IMG/VR virus record: IMGVR_UViG_3300033153_005765
Span: 1 to 22,161 of that record
DNA length: 22,161 nucleotides
Source of the DNA: a virus
Strand: one strand, 5' to 3'
Below, piece by piece: positions 8,480-19,658 of this stretch. The notes under the pieces were generated by a model. That model saw only the letters and a program-made list of their open reading frames with translations, did not search any database and was not told the origin of the DNA. Numbering within the stretch: the stretch's first letter is position 1; every line of letters begins with the position of its first letter. The position numbers and the translations under genes are program-made.

Positions 8480-11023
8480 TTATTTAACTATAACAGGCAT
8501 TCAGTTTGCTGTATATTTAATTTTAGGCATTTTATATTTCATTCATACATTTGGTTGAAGTTCATATAAATATAAAAGCATTTGAAGTCAATCAGGACAA
8601 TCATCATGTCTTCATCTAGGAAATTTCAATAACTGAGACTCAAGTTTTTCTCATCTCATATCTTCTTTATGGTGTATTAGTCAGTTTCTATATAAAGGAA
8701 TTAGTGATCTTATTTTTGCTCATTTATCTTCCTTTTGTCTAATTTCTACAATTTCAGTTTTGTATATTCATTCTTTTTTCAATCTTCTCCTCAAAGAAAA
8801 AGTAATTGTAACCTGAGCCGCTATTGATTCAATTCAGATTTTTTCTGGATTCCATTTCTTGATATGATTCACCATTATATCCTCTAGTTCTGCTGGGTCA
8901 TATTTTCAAACAGTTTGTTCCAATATGTACATCTCATCTCAAACAAATTTAGCTGTAGTTACAACACTGTCATCAGCAGATTTCTTTTTACTAAAAGCTG
9001 GGTCAGTAGTGGTAAATATTCTTCATTGTTCACTAGGTGTTCATTTATAATACTTAAACCATTCTTCATGAAATTCTTGATTCTCTTTAGATATAGGATC
9101 TTGTTGATATTGACACGAAAATATTAATTCTCTTCATTTTCTAATCTTAGCAAGAACCTCTAAATCAAATCTAGCAGGAAACAAAGCTTCTCATATTTCT
9201 CTTCATACAACCCTTCAATCAGAAAGAGTAAACTCCTCTTTTTCTTCAGCTATTGCTGGTAAATTTACTATATCCCATTCATCTCAAGTTCAGTCATCCA
9301 TTTTTTCTCTTAGGAATCAACATAGGTCATTATCATGTAATCTTTGCATAATAATTATTATTGAATCTTTTTTAGGATTATTTAATCTTGAAACTACTGT
9401 ATTTTCAAACCAGTTATTGATTCAGATTCTTTTTATATCAGAATCTACTTCATCTGGTTTTAGTGGGTCATCTACTAAGAAGATTGAAGCTCACCTTCAA
9501 GTTATGGATCAACCTGAACCTGTTGCGTAATAACTACCTCATGTTTCTAATTTCCAATAATCTTTTGTATTCTGACTATCTTTAATTTTGGTATTTCTAG
9601 GAAAAATACTATTAAATCATTTTGAATTATAGTAATCTCTAGCTTCAGAAGAAAATTCTTGAGCTAGAGTTGCAGAATAAGAAGTAGATATTATTTCAAG
9701 ATAAGGATTACTTCATAAAGCCCAAACAGGAAAACATTTTGTAATTAGCTCGGTATTATGAGTAGGGATATATGATTTTCAAACAAGATACAAATGATCT
9801 TTATTGTCTACTTGTATACATTTTCAAGAAACAGAAGGTATCTTGTTTATTGAAATAATAGCATTTCTTCTATATAAACATTTTTTTACATTTTTTTGTT
9901 TTCTAGGTAAATGAGAAAAAATATCCTCTACATAAGGAGAAAATCAAACAACATAACATTGTTTTGTATCTTTTATAATATAACCATTTAGTAATCTATG
10001 GAATGTATTAATTTTTGGTTTATATTCTGTAATTCTAAATCATAAAGAGGAAACTAATTCTTTTACTCAGTTAATTATATTGATATTTGTATTAATAAAT
10101 CTAATTCTTCAAGATTTATCAATACTTCAATCACTATCTATTAACCCTCTTAGTAATTCCATTCTATCCTCAATATTTGATTGAAGATAGATATTAGGAA
10201 TATGTTTATTATTCAATAATTCCAATTTTCTTAGTTTTGTAGCTAATCATTTGAAATATTGAGTTATAACTCAAGTTGTTTTATGTTTGATTCTATATCA
10301 TAACTCAAATCAGAAATCTTTTTTTAAAACAACATCTAAATCTTCTTCACACATATTTAATTTTCAATCTGCAGAAGTTCAATCTCATAACCATAATCAT
10401 AAAAGATATGGATTGATAGATAAATTATTCTTAATGTATTCTACTGGTTTTGTAAAATCTACTAAGAATCTATTTCATTTACCATCCTTTCTGATTAATC
10501 AATCATTTACCATTGTTTGAGTATCTATTGTTCTGTATTTATTTAAACCTTTATCAAATACAGTCCATAAATGCTCTTTATGTGCTTTAATTACTCATTT
10601 ATTAGCAAATGTAACCTCTAAATCTATATCGTTTGTAGTTTCACTACAATGAGTTACAGTTGTAATTTTACCATCAATTCAAAATAACTTATCTCAAATC
10701 TGTAATTCTCAATGAGTTTTATATCATTTAATTGTAGGTATTAAAGTATCATTCGATATTTTTTTTCAATGTCTTGGTGGAAGGTTTATCATTAACCTAT
10801 TTACCTTTCATTCAATAACACCTTTTAATTTATCTGCTATTAAATCATAGTGCCAATTACTATCAAAATCCCTATTTTTTTCAGCTTTAAAGAATCATTT
10901 CATAAAAGAGATAAGATTATCCCTTTCATCTGTAGTTTTCTCTTCTAGAGCCTTTAAAATGATTTCTTTCTTAATTGCATCTTGAGCTAAATTCTTTTTA
11001 TTATTTCTTTGTCTGAAAGCCAT
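8480..11023 (-). CDS. Terminase large subunit, interrupted by an intein
   Basis: An 847-residue precursor starting MAFRQRNNKKNLAQDAIKKE. The exteins (87 and 424 residues) join to a 511-residue terminase of usual size. The Walker A motif PPRHGK (residues 82-87) is split after Lys by a 336-residue intein and resumes with TELITKCFPVW. Walker B is SIFLVDDPLKP (first Asp near residue 518 of the precursor). The nuclease part shows TTTDPAFSKKKSADDS (first Asp near 674), IGIESIAAQ and a C-terminal HDDCPDGLQMLL with the last acidic site. It cuts and pumps DNA into the prohead. The first 23 bases overlap the 3' end of a small upstream gene. Most glycines are UGA. Activity requires splicing, because the intein breaks the ATP site. 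Confidence 0.92.
9755..10762 (-). mobile_element. Intein with LAGLIDADG endonuclease in terminase (candidate class 3)
   Basis: 336 residues inserted between Lys and Thr of the terminase Walker A. The N-terminal block KISNDTLIPTIKG begins with Lys rather than Cys or Ser. The C-terminal block reads CIQVDNKDHLYLVGKSYIPT then HN, followed by extein Thr. Trp66 (in HKEHLW), Cys315 and Thr334 match the Trp/Cys/Thr triplet that marks class 3 inteins, which use the internal Cys in place of residue 1. Two dodecapeptides are present, YLLGLWLGDGTSADG (about 119-133) and ELLRGLIDSDGSID (about 202-215); both acidic catalytic residues are kept, so homing activity is plausible. UGA encodes 22 of its 27 glycines, so it is adapted to this code. 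Splicing and homing are inferred from motifs. Confidence 0.9.
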
Positions 11024-11252
11024 GTTTATTTTGTTTATATCATAAAGCTGCATCTAACTTCGCTGAAGCATTTTTAAACATTCTAAATATACTATTATTA
11101 AAAAAACTTATATTTCATAAAGTTATATAACTTTTAGTTTTTTTAAATCATCTCCATTCATGTATTACTATATTGATATCATACCTACCTAATAAATGAT
11201 TAATTAAATATAAGGTAAATAATATCATAACCATACTTCATAATATTAACAT
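11001..11252 (-). CDS. Small membrane protein overlapping the terminase start
   Basis: An 83-residue protein. The N-terminal 22 residues (MLILGSMVMILFTLYLINHL) form one hydrophobic helix, followed by a basic, soluble tail with RGFKKTKSY and KNASAKLDAALGYKQNKHG. It starts 10 bases after the stop of the large zipper protein and its last 23 bases overlap the terminase gene, which supports translational coupling. Four UGA codons are read as Gly. I recognise no family; position between an ejection-type protein and the terminase gives no firm clue. Confidence 0.6.
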
Positions 11253-11262
11253 AATTTATAAT

Positions 11263-13014
11263 TTATCTATTAAAGAAATCAACTTTTTTAGTTGTAGTGC
11301 CTACTGTCTCTTCGTCTTGTTGAGGTAACTGTATTGCTTGGTTCACTATAATCACATCTAATATTTTTTCAATAGCTTGTTTATCTCAGTTAGATATAGC
11401 GTCTGCTAATTTTTTCTTTCTATTAGCTGAAACTATTTTAAATTTAGGAGAAGATAATACAGAATCTATTTTATCAGCTATTTCTCTTCATATTAATATT
11501 CATAATGCTGCTCAAGCAAATCATCCAGCCGCTGCTCAAGTTGCTCAACCTAATCAAGCTCATGCTGCTCTTAACCTTCAACTTCTTTTTGATTCAATTC
11601 AACCTCATTCAAATTTACCTTTTTCTCTTCTAAGAGTTTCTTCTAACACAGTTTCTAATCATTTATAAAAAGAAAATTCTTTATTTACACCAGCTAAACT
11701 AGGATTAGATTTAGATATTTCTGATCTAATCTTATTAGCTAACTCAACTCTTAAACTATTTTGAAAAGAGTCTAGAGAAGCGTCAGTTCCATTTAATACT
11801 TGATCAAAGGCTTTTTTTACTCTATCTAATTTATCAAGTGGAATTACTGCATCCATATTTCATATTTGATCAGCAATAGCTTCCATTGCTTTAGCTTTAG
11901 CTTCTTGTCCTGATATTATATCAACTTCTTGTGGAGTTAATTTATCTTTTGGTTTTCTAGATAACTCATTCAAGAAAATAGATTCTCTTTCTGCTGCCTC
12001 ATCTAATATATCTAATAAATCAGATTTTTTCATTTCTCATTTTATACCATCAGCTTTTCTTATTTCTTCTATTTGTTTTCAGAAATCAGCTAATTGAGCT
12101 TTAGCATCAGCAAGGACATCTTTTCTAGTTCATTCAATTCATCTTTCTAGCATTTCTGGTCAAACTTTTTCTGCTAATCTAGTAGTTTTATCTTTAGTTG
12201 GCTTTAGGAATTGGTCAGTTAAAACTGAGGCTTCTTCACTAAGTTTTTCAACTTTCCCCTTTTGTGCGTCAGATAATTTTATTCTTCATGATTTTTTAAT
12301 AGCACTAAATGCTATTGTTAATAACACAGCAGGATTTTCTTGAAAAGCCTTCCATAATTTTGTAGGAGTTCAATATTTTTCACCTATTTCTTTACCTACA
12401 GAATCAATTAATTGAGTTTGTTCTGATTGAGTTCTAGTTTTTTGTCATGTTACTGTATCTAATATTCAAAACACTAACTTATCAGTTAATCATTGAGCTA
12501 AATCAGTCATTCATTGAAGAGTGTCAATTGGATTAGCTACAGAATCTATAGCCTCAGCTCACTCTTTAGCTAATCATGGAAGAACGTTTTTTAATACATT
12601 TAATCAACCTTCCTTAACTCATTCTTCTCAAGTTGCTTTAGATGTAAGAAAATCAGCTGCAACTTTTGATTTCTCTGCAAACTTAGTTAATGGTTCTGAT
12701 ATAAATTCCTCAACTCATCAAGCAACAGTTTCAGCAGCTCATCATAAAACAGTTCATCATGTTATTGTTGATAATGTTTCTGTTATTTTAGGAACAGTTC
12801 TACCAGCTGGAATCACCCCTTCTACCTGAGTAACTTCTTCTGTTATTTTTCATTCCGGAGCTTGAACTGTAACTTCTTCAGTAGTTACAACTTCTTCTGT
12901 AGGAGCTTTTTGTCTAATTCTTTGAATAGATGCTTTTATTCTATCAATAGAAACTCAAGCATCTAAAGCTTGTCTAACTTTTTTTAATTCCTCTGACGTT
13001 AATTTTTCTGGCAT
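11263..13014 (-). CDS. Large virion protein with a glycine-zipper membrane segment (candidate ejection protein)
   Basis: A 583-residue protein starting MPEKLTSEELKKVRQALDAG. After a Val/Glu/Thr-rich stretch come Gly-rich hydrophobic patches (TGGTVLGGAAETVAGG), a long charged helical middle, then near the C-terminus a striking run of small residues with AGAGLGGATGAAAGGFAGAA leading into LGILIGREIADKI. Spaced glycines in a hydrophobic helix (glycine zipper) suggest membrane insertion or oligomer packing, as in proteins that phages eject into the host envelope. Nearly every one of those glycines is UGA; with Trp instead the segment would make no sense. No homologue was recognised; the ejection role is an inference. 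Confidence 0.75.
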
Positions 13015-13023
13015 AATATTTTA

Positions 13024-15804
13024 TTAAGAATTAATAGTTCATTTTCTAAATCATTCTCCAATTTTAATAGCTTCTATTACTTTATTTTTTTCAGATTCAT
13101 TTAAACTTGCATAAGTTTTATTTAAATCTAATCATAATTTAGTAGCTTGAGCTTTATGTCAAGTTGCAGAAGTTCAAGTATGACTTTCTAATAACTTATT
13201 TATACTTAAATTTCACTTAGATTCAAGTAGTTGTCTTCAAGCTTTTAATCATTCTTCAACTGTTTTAAAATTTAATACTAGATTATCAACACTATCAGGA
13301 CTAAATAAGTCTGGAATAGCTCAGAATTTAGTAGTTAATCTTTCTGCACTTCAAGTTCAAGTAGCTGTAATAGCTAAGGGGTTATTAGTTCTAAAAGTTA
13401 AGCTTCATCAACTTAATCATAATACAGTATTGTCTCATCATTTCTCTATTACAGTTACTTTATTTTGTAAAGGTCATAGGATTCAACCTATTTTCCCCTT
13501 TGGTGTAGCAGGTTGTTCTGCATTATCTAAACCCTTGTCTCAGAAAAAAGAATCTAAATCATCATCTGTTGAATCTACATTTAACTTTATATCTGTAATA
13601 GTTTCTGTAACAATTCCTGAATCTCAACCAAATATTAAATTACTAATCTCATCGTCTGAACTTTGACTTGTTATGGTAGATTCAGCGGCAGATATTCATG
13701 TTTGTCATGGAATATTTACACCTGGATATAATGTAGATAATACTCAATCAGGAAAAACCTTATTGTAGTTAGTTGCTCAGAATTTTGATTCATAGAAATT
13801 ATTTGTTGAATTATTAAAGACATCAATTATAGAAAATATTTTTGCTGCATTTAATTCAGCGACTTTTCATATACCTGGAAACACATCAGCATATTCTTTT
13901 GCTTCACTTTCAGAAAAAGCTGCACCAGAACGAGATTGTCTATATTCTTGTATAGCTAAAGCTATTTTACTAGCAATAGCAGCTAATTTAGGATCTTGAG
14001 TAGCTCATAATACTTTACTTTCAAAAGTCTCAGTAACACCTGTTAATATTCATGTATCTCATCCTCATTCTTGAAAAGCTTGTAAATCTTTAGCTATATC
14101 AGTTAAGGCTCAAATAACGTCTTTTCTACCTTGCATCTTTTCTTTTACTTTTTCTCACGTAGATTCTACTGCCGCCTGTAATAAAAACTCTTTAGCAGAC
14201 GCCTCATCTTCTTCATCTAACCTTCTATTAAATTCAGTTATAAGAGATCATTTTTCTTCTTTTGTAAATCACGCTATAGTAGCAGAAGACATAGCATTTC
14301 TTAATGCTCATGTATAATCTTCACTAAATCAAATTTCTGATAATTGTTTTTTAATTTCCTTACTAGATAATCATTCTGACATTAAAGATTGTATAGCATT
14401 TACATTTTCTGTTTTCGTGCTACCAAATAATTCTTTAGCTAAAGATCTAGACTCAGTTATTTGAGTTGCTGATAAAATATCACTAGGATCTCTTTTTAAT
14501 GCTAGTGCAGATATTACTTTATTCCTTATTTTACTCGGAACTTCTCATCTAGTTAATCTTCAAGCTAAGATATCTTCTACATATCATGTTACAGCATCAG
14601 CATCTCATGCTGCTCAAGAAAAATTAACTTTTTTTCAATCAACCATAACTGGATTACCAAATTTATCTGAAACATATCATAATAATTCAGTAGCATTTTT
14701 ATCTATTCAATCTTTATCTACTCAAGCTATTTCTAATGATCCAACCAAAGAATCAAATGCTGATTGCGATTCTATTTTTCATTGAGCAACTAATTCTGCT
14801 TGAGATTCTAACTGTGATTGTAATTTAGTTTGAAGTGCTGTATTAGCTTTAGTTAAAGATTCTTGTAATGAAGCAATTCTTTTTTCATCAGCTCATTCTT
14901 GCTTTGCTTTGAATATATCTAATTCTAATTTAGATGCTGCCTGTGCAGATGAAATCAAAGAATCTCACTTCTCTTGCAACTCTACCATATCAGCTTCAGT
15001 AGCAGAAGATCTTCATACTCATCTCAAACTTCTTTGTCTTTGTAGAAGCTTTTGTTGAGCTGTAACTTGCTTATTTATTTGTTCTGTTTTTTTAGTTAAC
15101 GCATCTTCTAATAAAGCCTCTTTAGCTTCTACACTTGTAGCTCATGCTCATTTAATTCTTTCTTCTTTTAACCTAAAATCTCTAGATTTTAATATTTGTT
15201 TAATTTGAGTATCAGTTAATCATTGTCATTTTAAAAAATCTGATATTTTTGTATCATCAGATGTAGTTGATAATCATTCTTTTTCAAAAGCTCAACTAAT
15301 AAGTTTATCAGCAAAATTTAATGAAACTTCATCAGATAAAACAGATTCAGCAACTCATACTTCATCTTTTATAGTAGAAAATCAAATATTTTTTAATATA
15401 GGATCTTGTTCTCAAGTAACTCATTCTATGTCTCTTCTATTTTTAAGCTCCTTAACTAAAGATTTTGATTTATCATCTCATTTATTAATCACAGATATAA
15501 TACCTTCTCTATCAAGTCAATCAAAAAGCGACGTAGGTTCTTCAGGGGCTTCCCCAGTTATTTCGTCTCATATAACTACAGCGTCTTCTTTTGTTGGGAT
15601 TTTAGGAGTAATTACATCCTCTATAACTTCTTCTTTTTTAGCAGCCGCTTCTTCTGCAAGAGTTTCATCAAGAATGTCATTCATAGAAGGTCATTCTTCT
15701 TTAGGTTTAGCTGACAATCATCATTCTGATTGTTCTAGTTCACTTTTTTCATCAGACCTTAGTATTCTACCAAGTCTTAACTCTTCTTCTTGTATTGTAG
15801 CCAT
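13024..15804 (-). CDS. Large virion protein with C-terminal lysozyme-like domain
   Basis: A 926-residue protein starting MATIQEEELRLGRILRSDEK. The N-terminal 120 residues are acidic and extended. A coiled-coil region follows (about 230-400; KKTEQINKQVTAQQKLLQRQ), then helical repeats. The segment YRQSRSGAAFSESEAKEYAD followed by FPGIG is a pattern seen in large phage virion proteins. The last about 140 residues (FRTNNPLAITATGTG, NFKTVEEGLKAGRQLLE, then ESEKNKVIEAIKIGEGF) resemble the NNPxNI-type lysozyme-like domain of virion-associated murein hydrolases. It may be packed inside the head or tail and help DNA pass the cell wall. The domain match is by eye; tape measure is the main alternative. 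Confidence 0.75.
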
Positions 15805-15814
15805 AGGTTGTTTA

Positions 15815-16939
15815 TTAAGTTTTAATTATATAATTTATTACTAAATATGGTTGTAAAATATTATGTGAAGCTCATCATCAAGAAACTTGTATCATTGTTG
15901 TATTGACAGTATCATTAGAATTTTTACCCATAGTATTTCAAGCTGAAGAACTTGCAGATAGATAATTTGTAGCTCATATTGCCTCATTTGATAATCAACT
16001 TCAAACTAAAACATTATGATTATGTGATGGTATTTCTCCTGTTGTAAGTGTATGTGTTTCTGTACCTCAAGTATCTCATAACGCATTAAATGTAGCTCAA
16101 TCTTTACCTACTGGTGTATTACCTGTTAAATCTGGTATATTAAATGTAGTAGAACCATCTCATACTCAATAAGTAGTTCATATTACTGCAAATAATATAG
16201 CATAAGTAATCCTATTAATAGCACTTCAATCAGCTATTAACCAAGATGCTGGAGGTGTGTCAATAGTCCATAATTTTAATTCTCAAGGTATTCATATATA
16301 AGAAGCTCAGCCTATTATTTTATCAGCTCAAAAAGTTAATTCAGCTCATGTTCATCAAGTAGTTACTTGTGTATTAAATTCTGTTTGCGTTCACATCTCA
16401 ACCTTACCAGCTACAGCTTCACTTGCATTTGGAGTAGATCAAGTTGCTCTGTTAGTCCAAGTTCAACCTATATAATCTGTAAATAATCATAATGAAGTTA
16501 CGTATACTTGCATTCAATTAGTTGGAGATGTTATAACAGCGTCTCTAGCTGTTTCGTCGGCATAAATAACTCATAATCAGTCATCTGCATCTATTTTACT
16601 ATTTATAGCATCTTTAATATTTTTCCAGAATTGATAATTATTGGAAATTATCAATGTAGAGTTTACAGGATGATCTTGAGCAGTAGAATTTACTCATGCT
16701 CATTTCTCTAATGTAATATTAGAAACATTTAATGTTTTTAATACAGCATCATAAGAATCTATCTCAGCTATTTGGATATTATCGTTCTTAGGGTTTATAA
16801 CAATAAAAGTAGTTTCTCAAACAGGAAATGTAAAGTTTGGAACTTTATTTACGTTTACAGTTCAAAGTTGTCAATCGTAAGACTGCGATAAACTGGTTTC
16901 AAATCAATCTTCTAAAGGTATTGAAGTTAAATTAGTCAT
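15815..16939 (-). CDS. Tail-collar-domain fibre protein
   Basis: A 374-residue protein starting MTNLTSIPLEDGFETSLSQS. The N-terminal half is beta-rich. The C-terminal half is a textbook phage tail collar domain: PASWLIADGSAINRITYAIL, FAVIGTTYGVGDGSTTFNIP, DLTGNTPVGKD, the metal-site type motif EIPSHNHN, and the closing HNILQPYLVINYIIKT. 34 of its 43 glycines are UGA and they fall on the invariant glycines of the domain (DGS, GTTYGVGDG), giving independent proof of the code. It follows directly after a candidate tail-junction protein and probably forms a short fibre or collar element of the virion. Family assignment is strong; exact place in the virion is inferred. Confidence 0.9.
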
Positions 16940-16949
16940 TTTTTATAAG

Positions 16950-18509
16950 TTATCAAATATTGGCAAATTCAAATAAGTCTACATCTTCATTCTCATAATG
17001 TAAATTTAACTTATCTAGTGTAAATATTAGTGATTTACTACTAGCAGTCAAAATTACTTGTATATTTGATCATGATTCATACATAGGGACTCTTATTTTA
17101 TATTGGAATAGGTTTATTCATCCGTTTTCTATTCAACCTCATCATATTGCCCCTATTCATATAGGAGAAGTTCAAATAGGCAAAACATCACTTGTTGGAT
17201 TAGTAAAATCATCAGTTATAGTAGATCATCATACCTCATTTCAATCAACCAAGATAGAAACCTCTATGTCGTCTCATGGTGATTTTAATCAAACCAAATC
17301 TACAGCAGTATGAGTATCCCATTCTGTAGGATCTCCAAAATCATATTTTTTTGTTTTCAACTTATAATCAATAGCTAATCATAAATCATCTAGTCATGAT
17401 TCTAGTTCAAATACTTGTCAAGATGTAGCAGATGTTCATATATAATGTATTATTCCATCTTCATCCTCATATTCTCAAAAGCTATACATAGAAGGCCAAT
17501 TGTATTGAGCCCAAGATTTTTGAAGAGAACTATATACTAATGTAGTATCTGGCTTATCGTCTCATGATGTGTCAAACATTCAATAATAATTCGTAAGAGG
17601 AAGAATATATGATCATATAGTAGTATTATACTGTTTAGGTTTTGTTAAACTTGTTAAAGCTCTCACATCATCACTTAATGGCTCATCCTGGATGGCTGAA
17701 ACTCAAGTTATACCAGATTTAGCTTGAAGGGTATTAAACCCTCTGTCGTTGAAATATACTAGTGAATTTCAAACTCTTTGTATAGATCTATCTCAATATC
17801 AACCATTTTCAGCATCTAATGGTAGAGCTGAAGTCAAATCTCATGGAACTGAGTAGATTTTTTTATTTTTAAATGCTAGAACTTCTTTTTGTAGTTCTTC
17901 TAATCAATTTATTCTTCAAAATTCTTCTCATCAAACCAATACTTCATTAGCGTCTAATGTTCTTCAGTCTATAGCTCCTGCGTCAGTAGCATATAACATA
18001 GATGGATTTAAATCTTCTCATGCTCAATATATAGAATCTCATAGAAATGCTAAATATCTTACTTTTGGTTGAGAAGCTAAAGCTGTATAAGTATCTGTAG
18101 CTGAATCGTATTCAGCATAATCATCTATTCAATTACATAAGTATATTTTATTTAAGTAAACAGCAAAAGACCAACGAGTCCTAGTTACTCAATCAGTCTC
18201 AAATTCTGTTAGTCATGTTTTTATAGAAACCCAAGCTCAAGTTCATTCATTATACTTAAATACATCCTCTCAAGAAGATACTAAAGCAGTTCTTAGTAAT
18301 GTAGTAGGATTTTTATAAAAAAACCAAGATGTTGGTGGTTTATTTCATGGAATTGGATTTCAGAATAATCAAATTCAAGCTCTACTACGTAATCTTCAAT
18401 CAGAATCATAAAACATATTTAATAATTCTTCAAATTGATTATCTTCTAGAGTAGATGGCTCTTGTAAATTTAATCCTCATCCAAAATCTTTAACTGTAGC
18501 TTTTGGCAT
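16950..18509 (-). CDS. Large protein of probable head-tail junction or tail role
   Basis: A 519-residue protein starting MPKATVKDFGGGLNLQEPST, then EDNQFEELLNMFYDSDGRLR and SRAGIGLFGN. An N-terminus of the style DFxGGLN...Lxx-NQ...-Gly-Arg-Leu-...-Arg-x-Gly is common in phage virion proteins next to the head-tail adaptor. The middle is made of repeated beta-type strands with W/Y/G turns (WAQYNWPSMYSF, GTSATSGQVFELES), which would suit a propeller-like or tail-tube-closing fold. It lies between the adaptor and the collar fibre. The fold and role are inferred; no exact family is claimed. Confidence 0.7.
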
Positions 18510-18521
18510 ATTTTATAATTA

Positions 18522-19199
18522 TTAATTAAAAGTTCTTCTAGAAATTCTTCTTGTTGGAGACCTATAAGAATTTTTATATTGTAATTGATTTCTATCAGGT
18601 AATAAAAACGCATTATATAATTTACTTATCTCTCATTTATATCTTTTATCAAATTTTATTTGCGCCCTACTAAAGTTCTTGGCATCTCCAGGCTTTGTAA
18701 GTAAAGCATATGATGCAAATAATACTATAGCTCTATCAAATTGAAGAGAAAAAGGACTTAAATCAGCATTATCAGTTAGTGTTGGTAAAAATTTTCTATA
18801 AGTTAAGTCAATATCTCATATTATTGTAGTAATTGGTGTCAATTGTAGTTTTCAACCAAAAATAGAATAGTTAATTGGTGTTCATGATGGAAAAGATGAA
18901 TAAAATGCTTTTAATTCAATAAAATCAGCTGAATCTAATTCTTTTCAATCAATTTTAACAAGATCAGCACTTTGAAAATCATCAGGCAAATCATATGCTT
19001 GTTGATCAGGAACTGAATCAAACAGAGGAAAAATATCTCTATTTTCAGACCATTTAAAGTTTCAATAGTTTTGAACCTCTAATATAGCCTCATTTATAGC
19101 ATCTGTTAATTCATCGTCGTTCCAGACGCGTCAAATCTTGTCTAATTTCATTTCCAGTCTTGTTTTTGACCTTAATTTCGATAATGATGTATTTGCCAT
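18522..19199 (-). CDS. Head-tail adaptor (connector) protein
   Basis: A 225-residue protein starting MANTSLSKLRSKTRLEMKLD. The segment RVWNDDELTDAINEAILEVQ is the typical helix of P22 gp4/SPP1 gp15-type adaptors, followed by WSENRDIFPLFDSVPDQQAY and YDLPDDFQSADLV. The C-terminal part is helical (LLTKPGDAKNFSRAQIKFDK) and ends in a basic tail (SPTRRISRRTFN). Such proteins bind under the portal and start the tail. It is the first gene of the structural operon, downstream of a terminator and a candidate promoter. Assignment rests on motif style and context. Confidence 0.7.
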
Positions 19200-19227
19200 A
19201 TTTTGTTGTTAGAAATAATCTATGATT

Positions 19228-19255
19228 ATTTTAAAATTTTTTTAGAAAAAAGCAA
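19228..19255 (-). promoter_or_regulatory. Candidate promoter of the structural operon
   Basis: On the minus strand: TTGCTT (19250-19255), a 16-base spacer, TAAAAT (19228-19233). It lies between the terminator of the small-gene operon and the adaptor gene, which is where the structural genes need a new start. A small hairpin (AATAATC/GATTATT, 19214-19230) sits just downstream. In such A+T-rich DNA chance matches are common. Confidence 0.4.
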
Positions 19256-19285
19256 AAAAAAAAGAAGATTTAACTTCTTTTTTTT
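19256..19285. terminator. Bidirectional terminator after the small-gene cluster
   Basis: A 12-bp stem of A8-GAAG (19256-19267) with CTTC-T8 (19274-19285) and the loop ATTTAA. On the minus strand the stem ends in a run of T that continues past it. It touches the stop codon of the 68-residue gene at 19285 and closes the small-gene operon. Confidence 0.85.
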
Positions 19286-19491
19286 TAAAATTCGTACTCT
19301 TTTACGACATTTACAATATTTTTTACATCTCTGATTTTTTCTATAAATTTTTTAGCATCTCATAATGTTAGGAAAGTTCAATTATCCATAGTTTTCCATC
19401 AATCAGCAGCATAAGTTGCTACCAATCAAGAATATATCTGACATTCGTATTTTCATTCTTCCTCTTTGTAAATAATTCTATATTTTTTCAT
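19285..19491 (-). CDS. Small accessory protein, function unknown
   Basis: A 68-residue protein, MKKYRIIYKEEEGKYECQIY then SGLVATYAADGWKTMDNGTF, ending in GDAKKFIEKIRDVKNIVNVV. The pattern of an N-terminal beta hairpin and a C-terminal helix with an Asp-Ala-Lys cap is common in tiny phage proteins. Four of its UGA codons are read as Gly. It is the last gene of the cluster and its stop overlaps the terminator. No family recognised. Confidence 0.65.
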
Positions 19492-19495
19492 AATT

Positions 19496-19558
19496 TTATT
19501 TTCAAAAATAATATATTAAGTCTCATGTGGAATTCCAATTTATATCTTTTTCATCCAT
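19496..19558 (-). CDS. Possible 20-residue peptide
   Basis: ATG at 19558 opens a 20-residue frame (MDEKDINWNSTGDLIYYFGK) that ends 4 bases before the next start. It fits the tight spacing of the cluster and has two UGA codons read as Gly. It is so short that chance cannot be excluded. Confidence 0.25.
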
Positions 19559-19563
19559 AAATT

Positions 19564-19653
19564 TTATAATATTAAGAATTTATAGTAATGCAAGCATACT
19601 CATGCAATTATAAATAAGCAAGTAATAATTTCTAAAATTCTAAAACAATTCAT
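19564..19653 (-). CDS. Possible 29-residue membrane peptide
   Basis: MNCFRILEIITCLFIIAGVC then LHYYKFLIL: a single hydrophobic helix with one UGA read as Gly. It starts 5 bases after the Acb2-like stop and ends 5 bases before the next candidate start. A small membrane peptide is plausible in this cluster, but length limits confidence. Confidence 0.4.
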
Positions 19654-19658
19654 AATTA

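Noticed and set aside
12521-12829. 102-residue plus-strand frame
   Set aside because: Antisense shadow of the zipper-protein gene, which is continuous on the minus strand.
15428-15844. 138-residue plus-strand frame
   Set aside because: Antisense of the acidic N-terminus of the 926-residue virion protein; Ser/Leu-rich composition is what GAA/GAT codons give in reverse.
1-19199. A field of decayed genes full of stop codons
   Set aside because: All the apparent internal stops are UGA. UAA and UAG occur only at natural gene ends, and the frames then continue for hundreds of codons with clear protein families.
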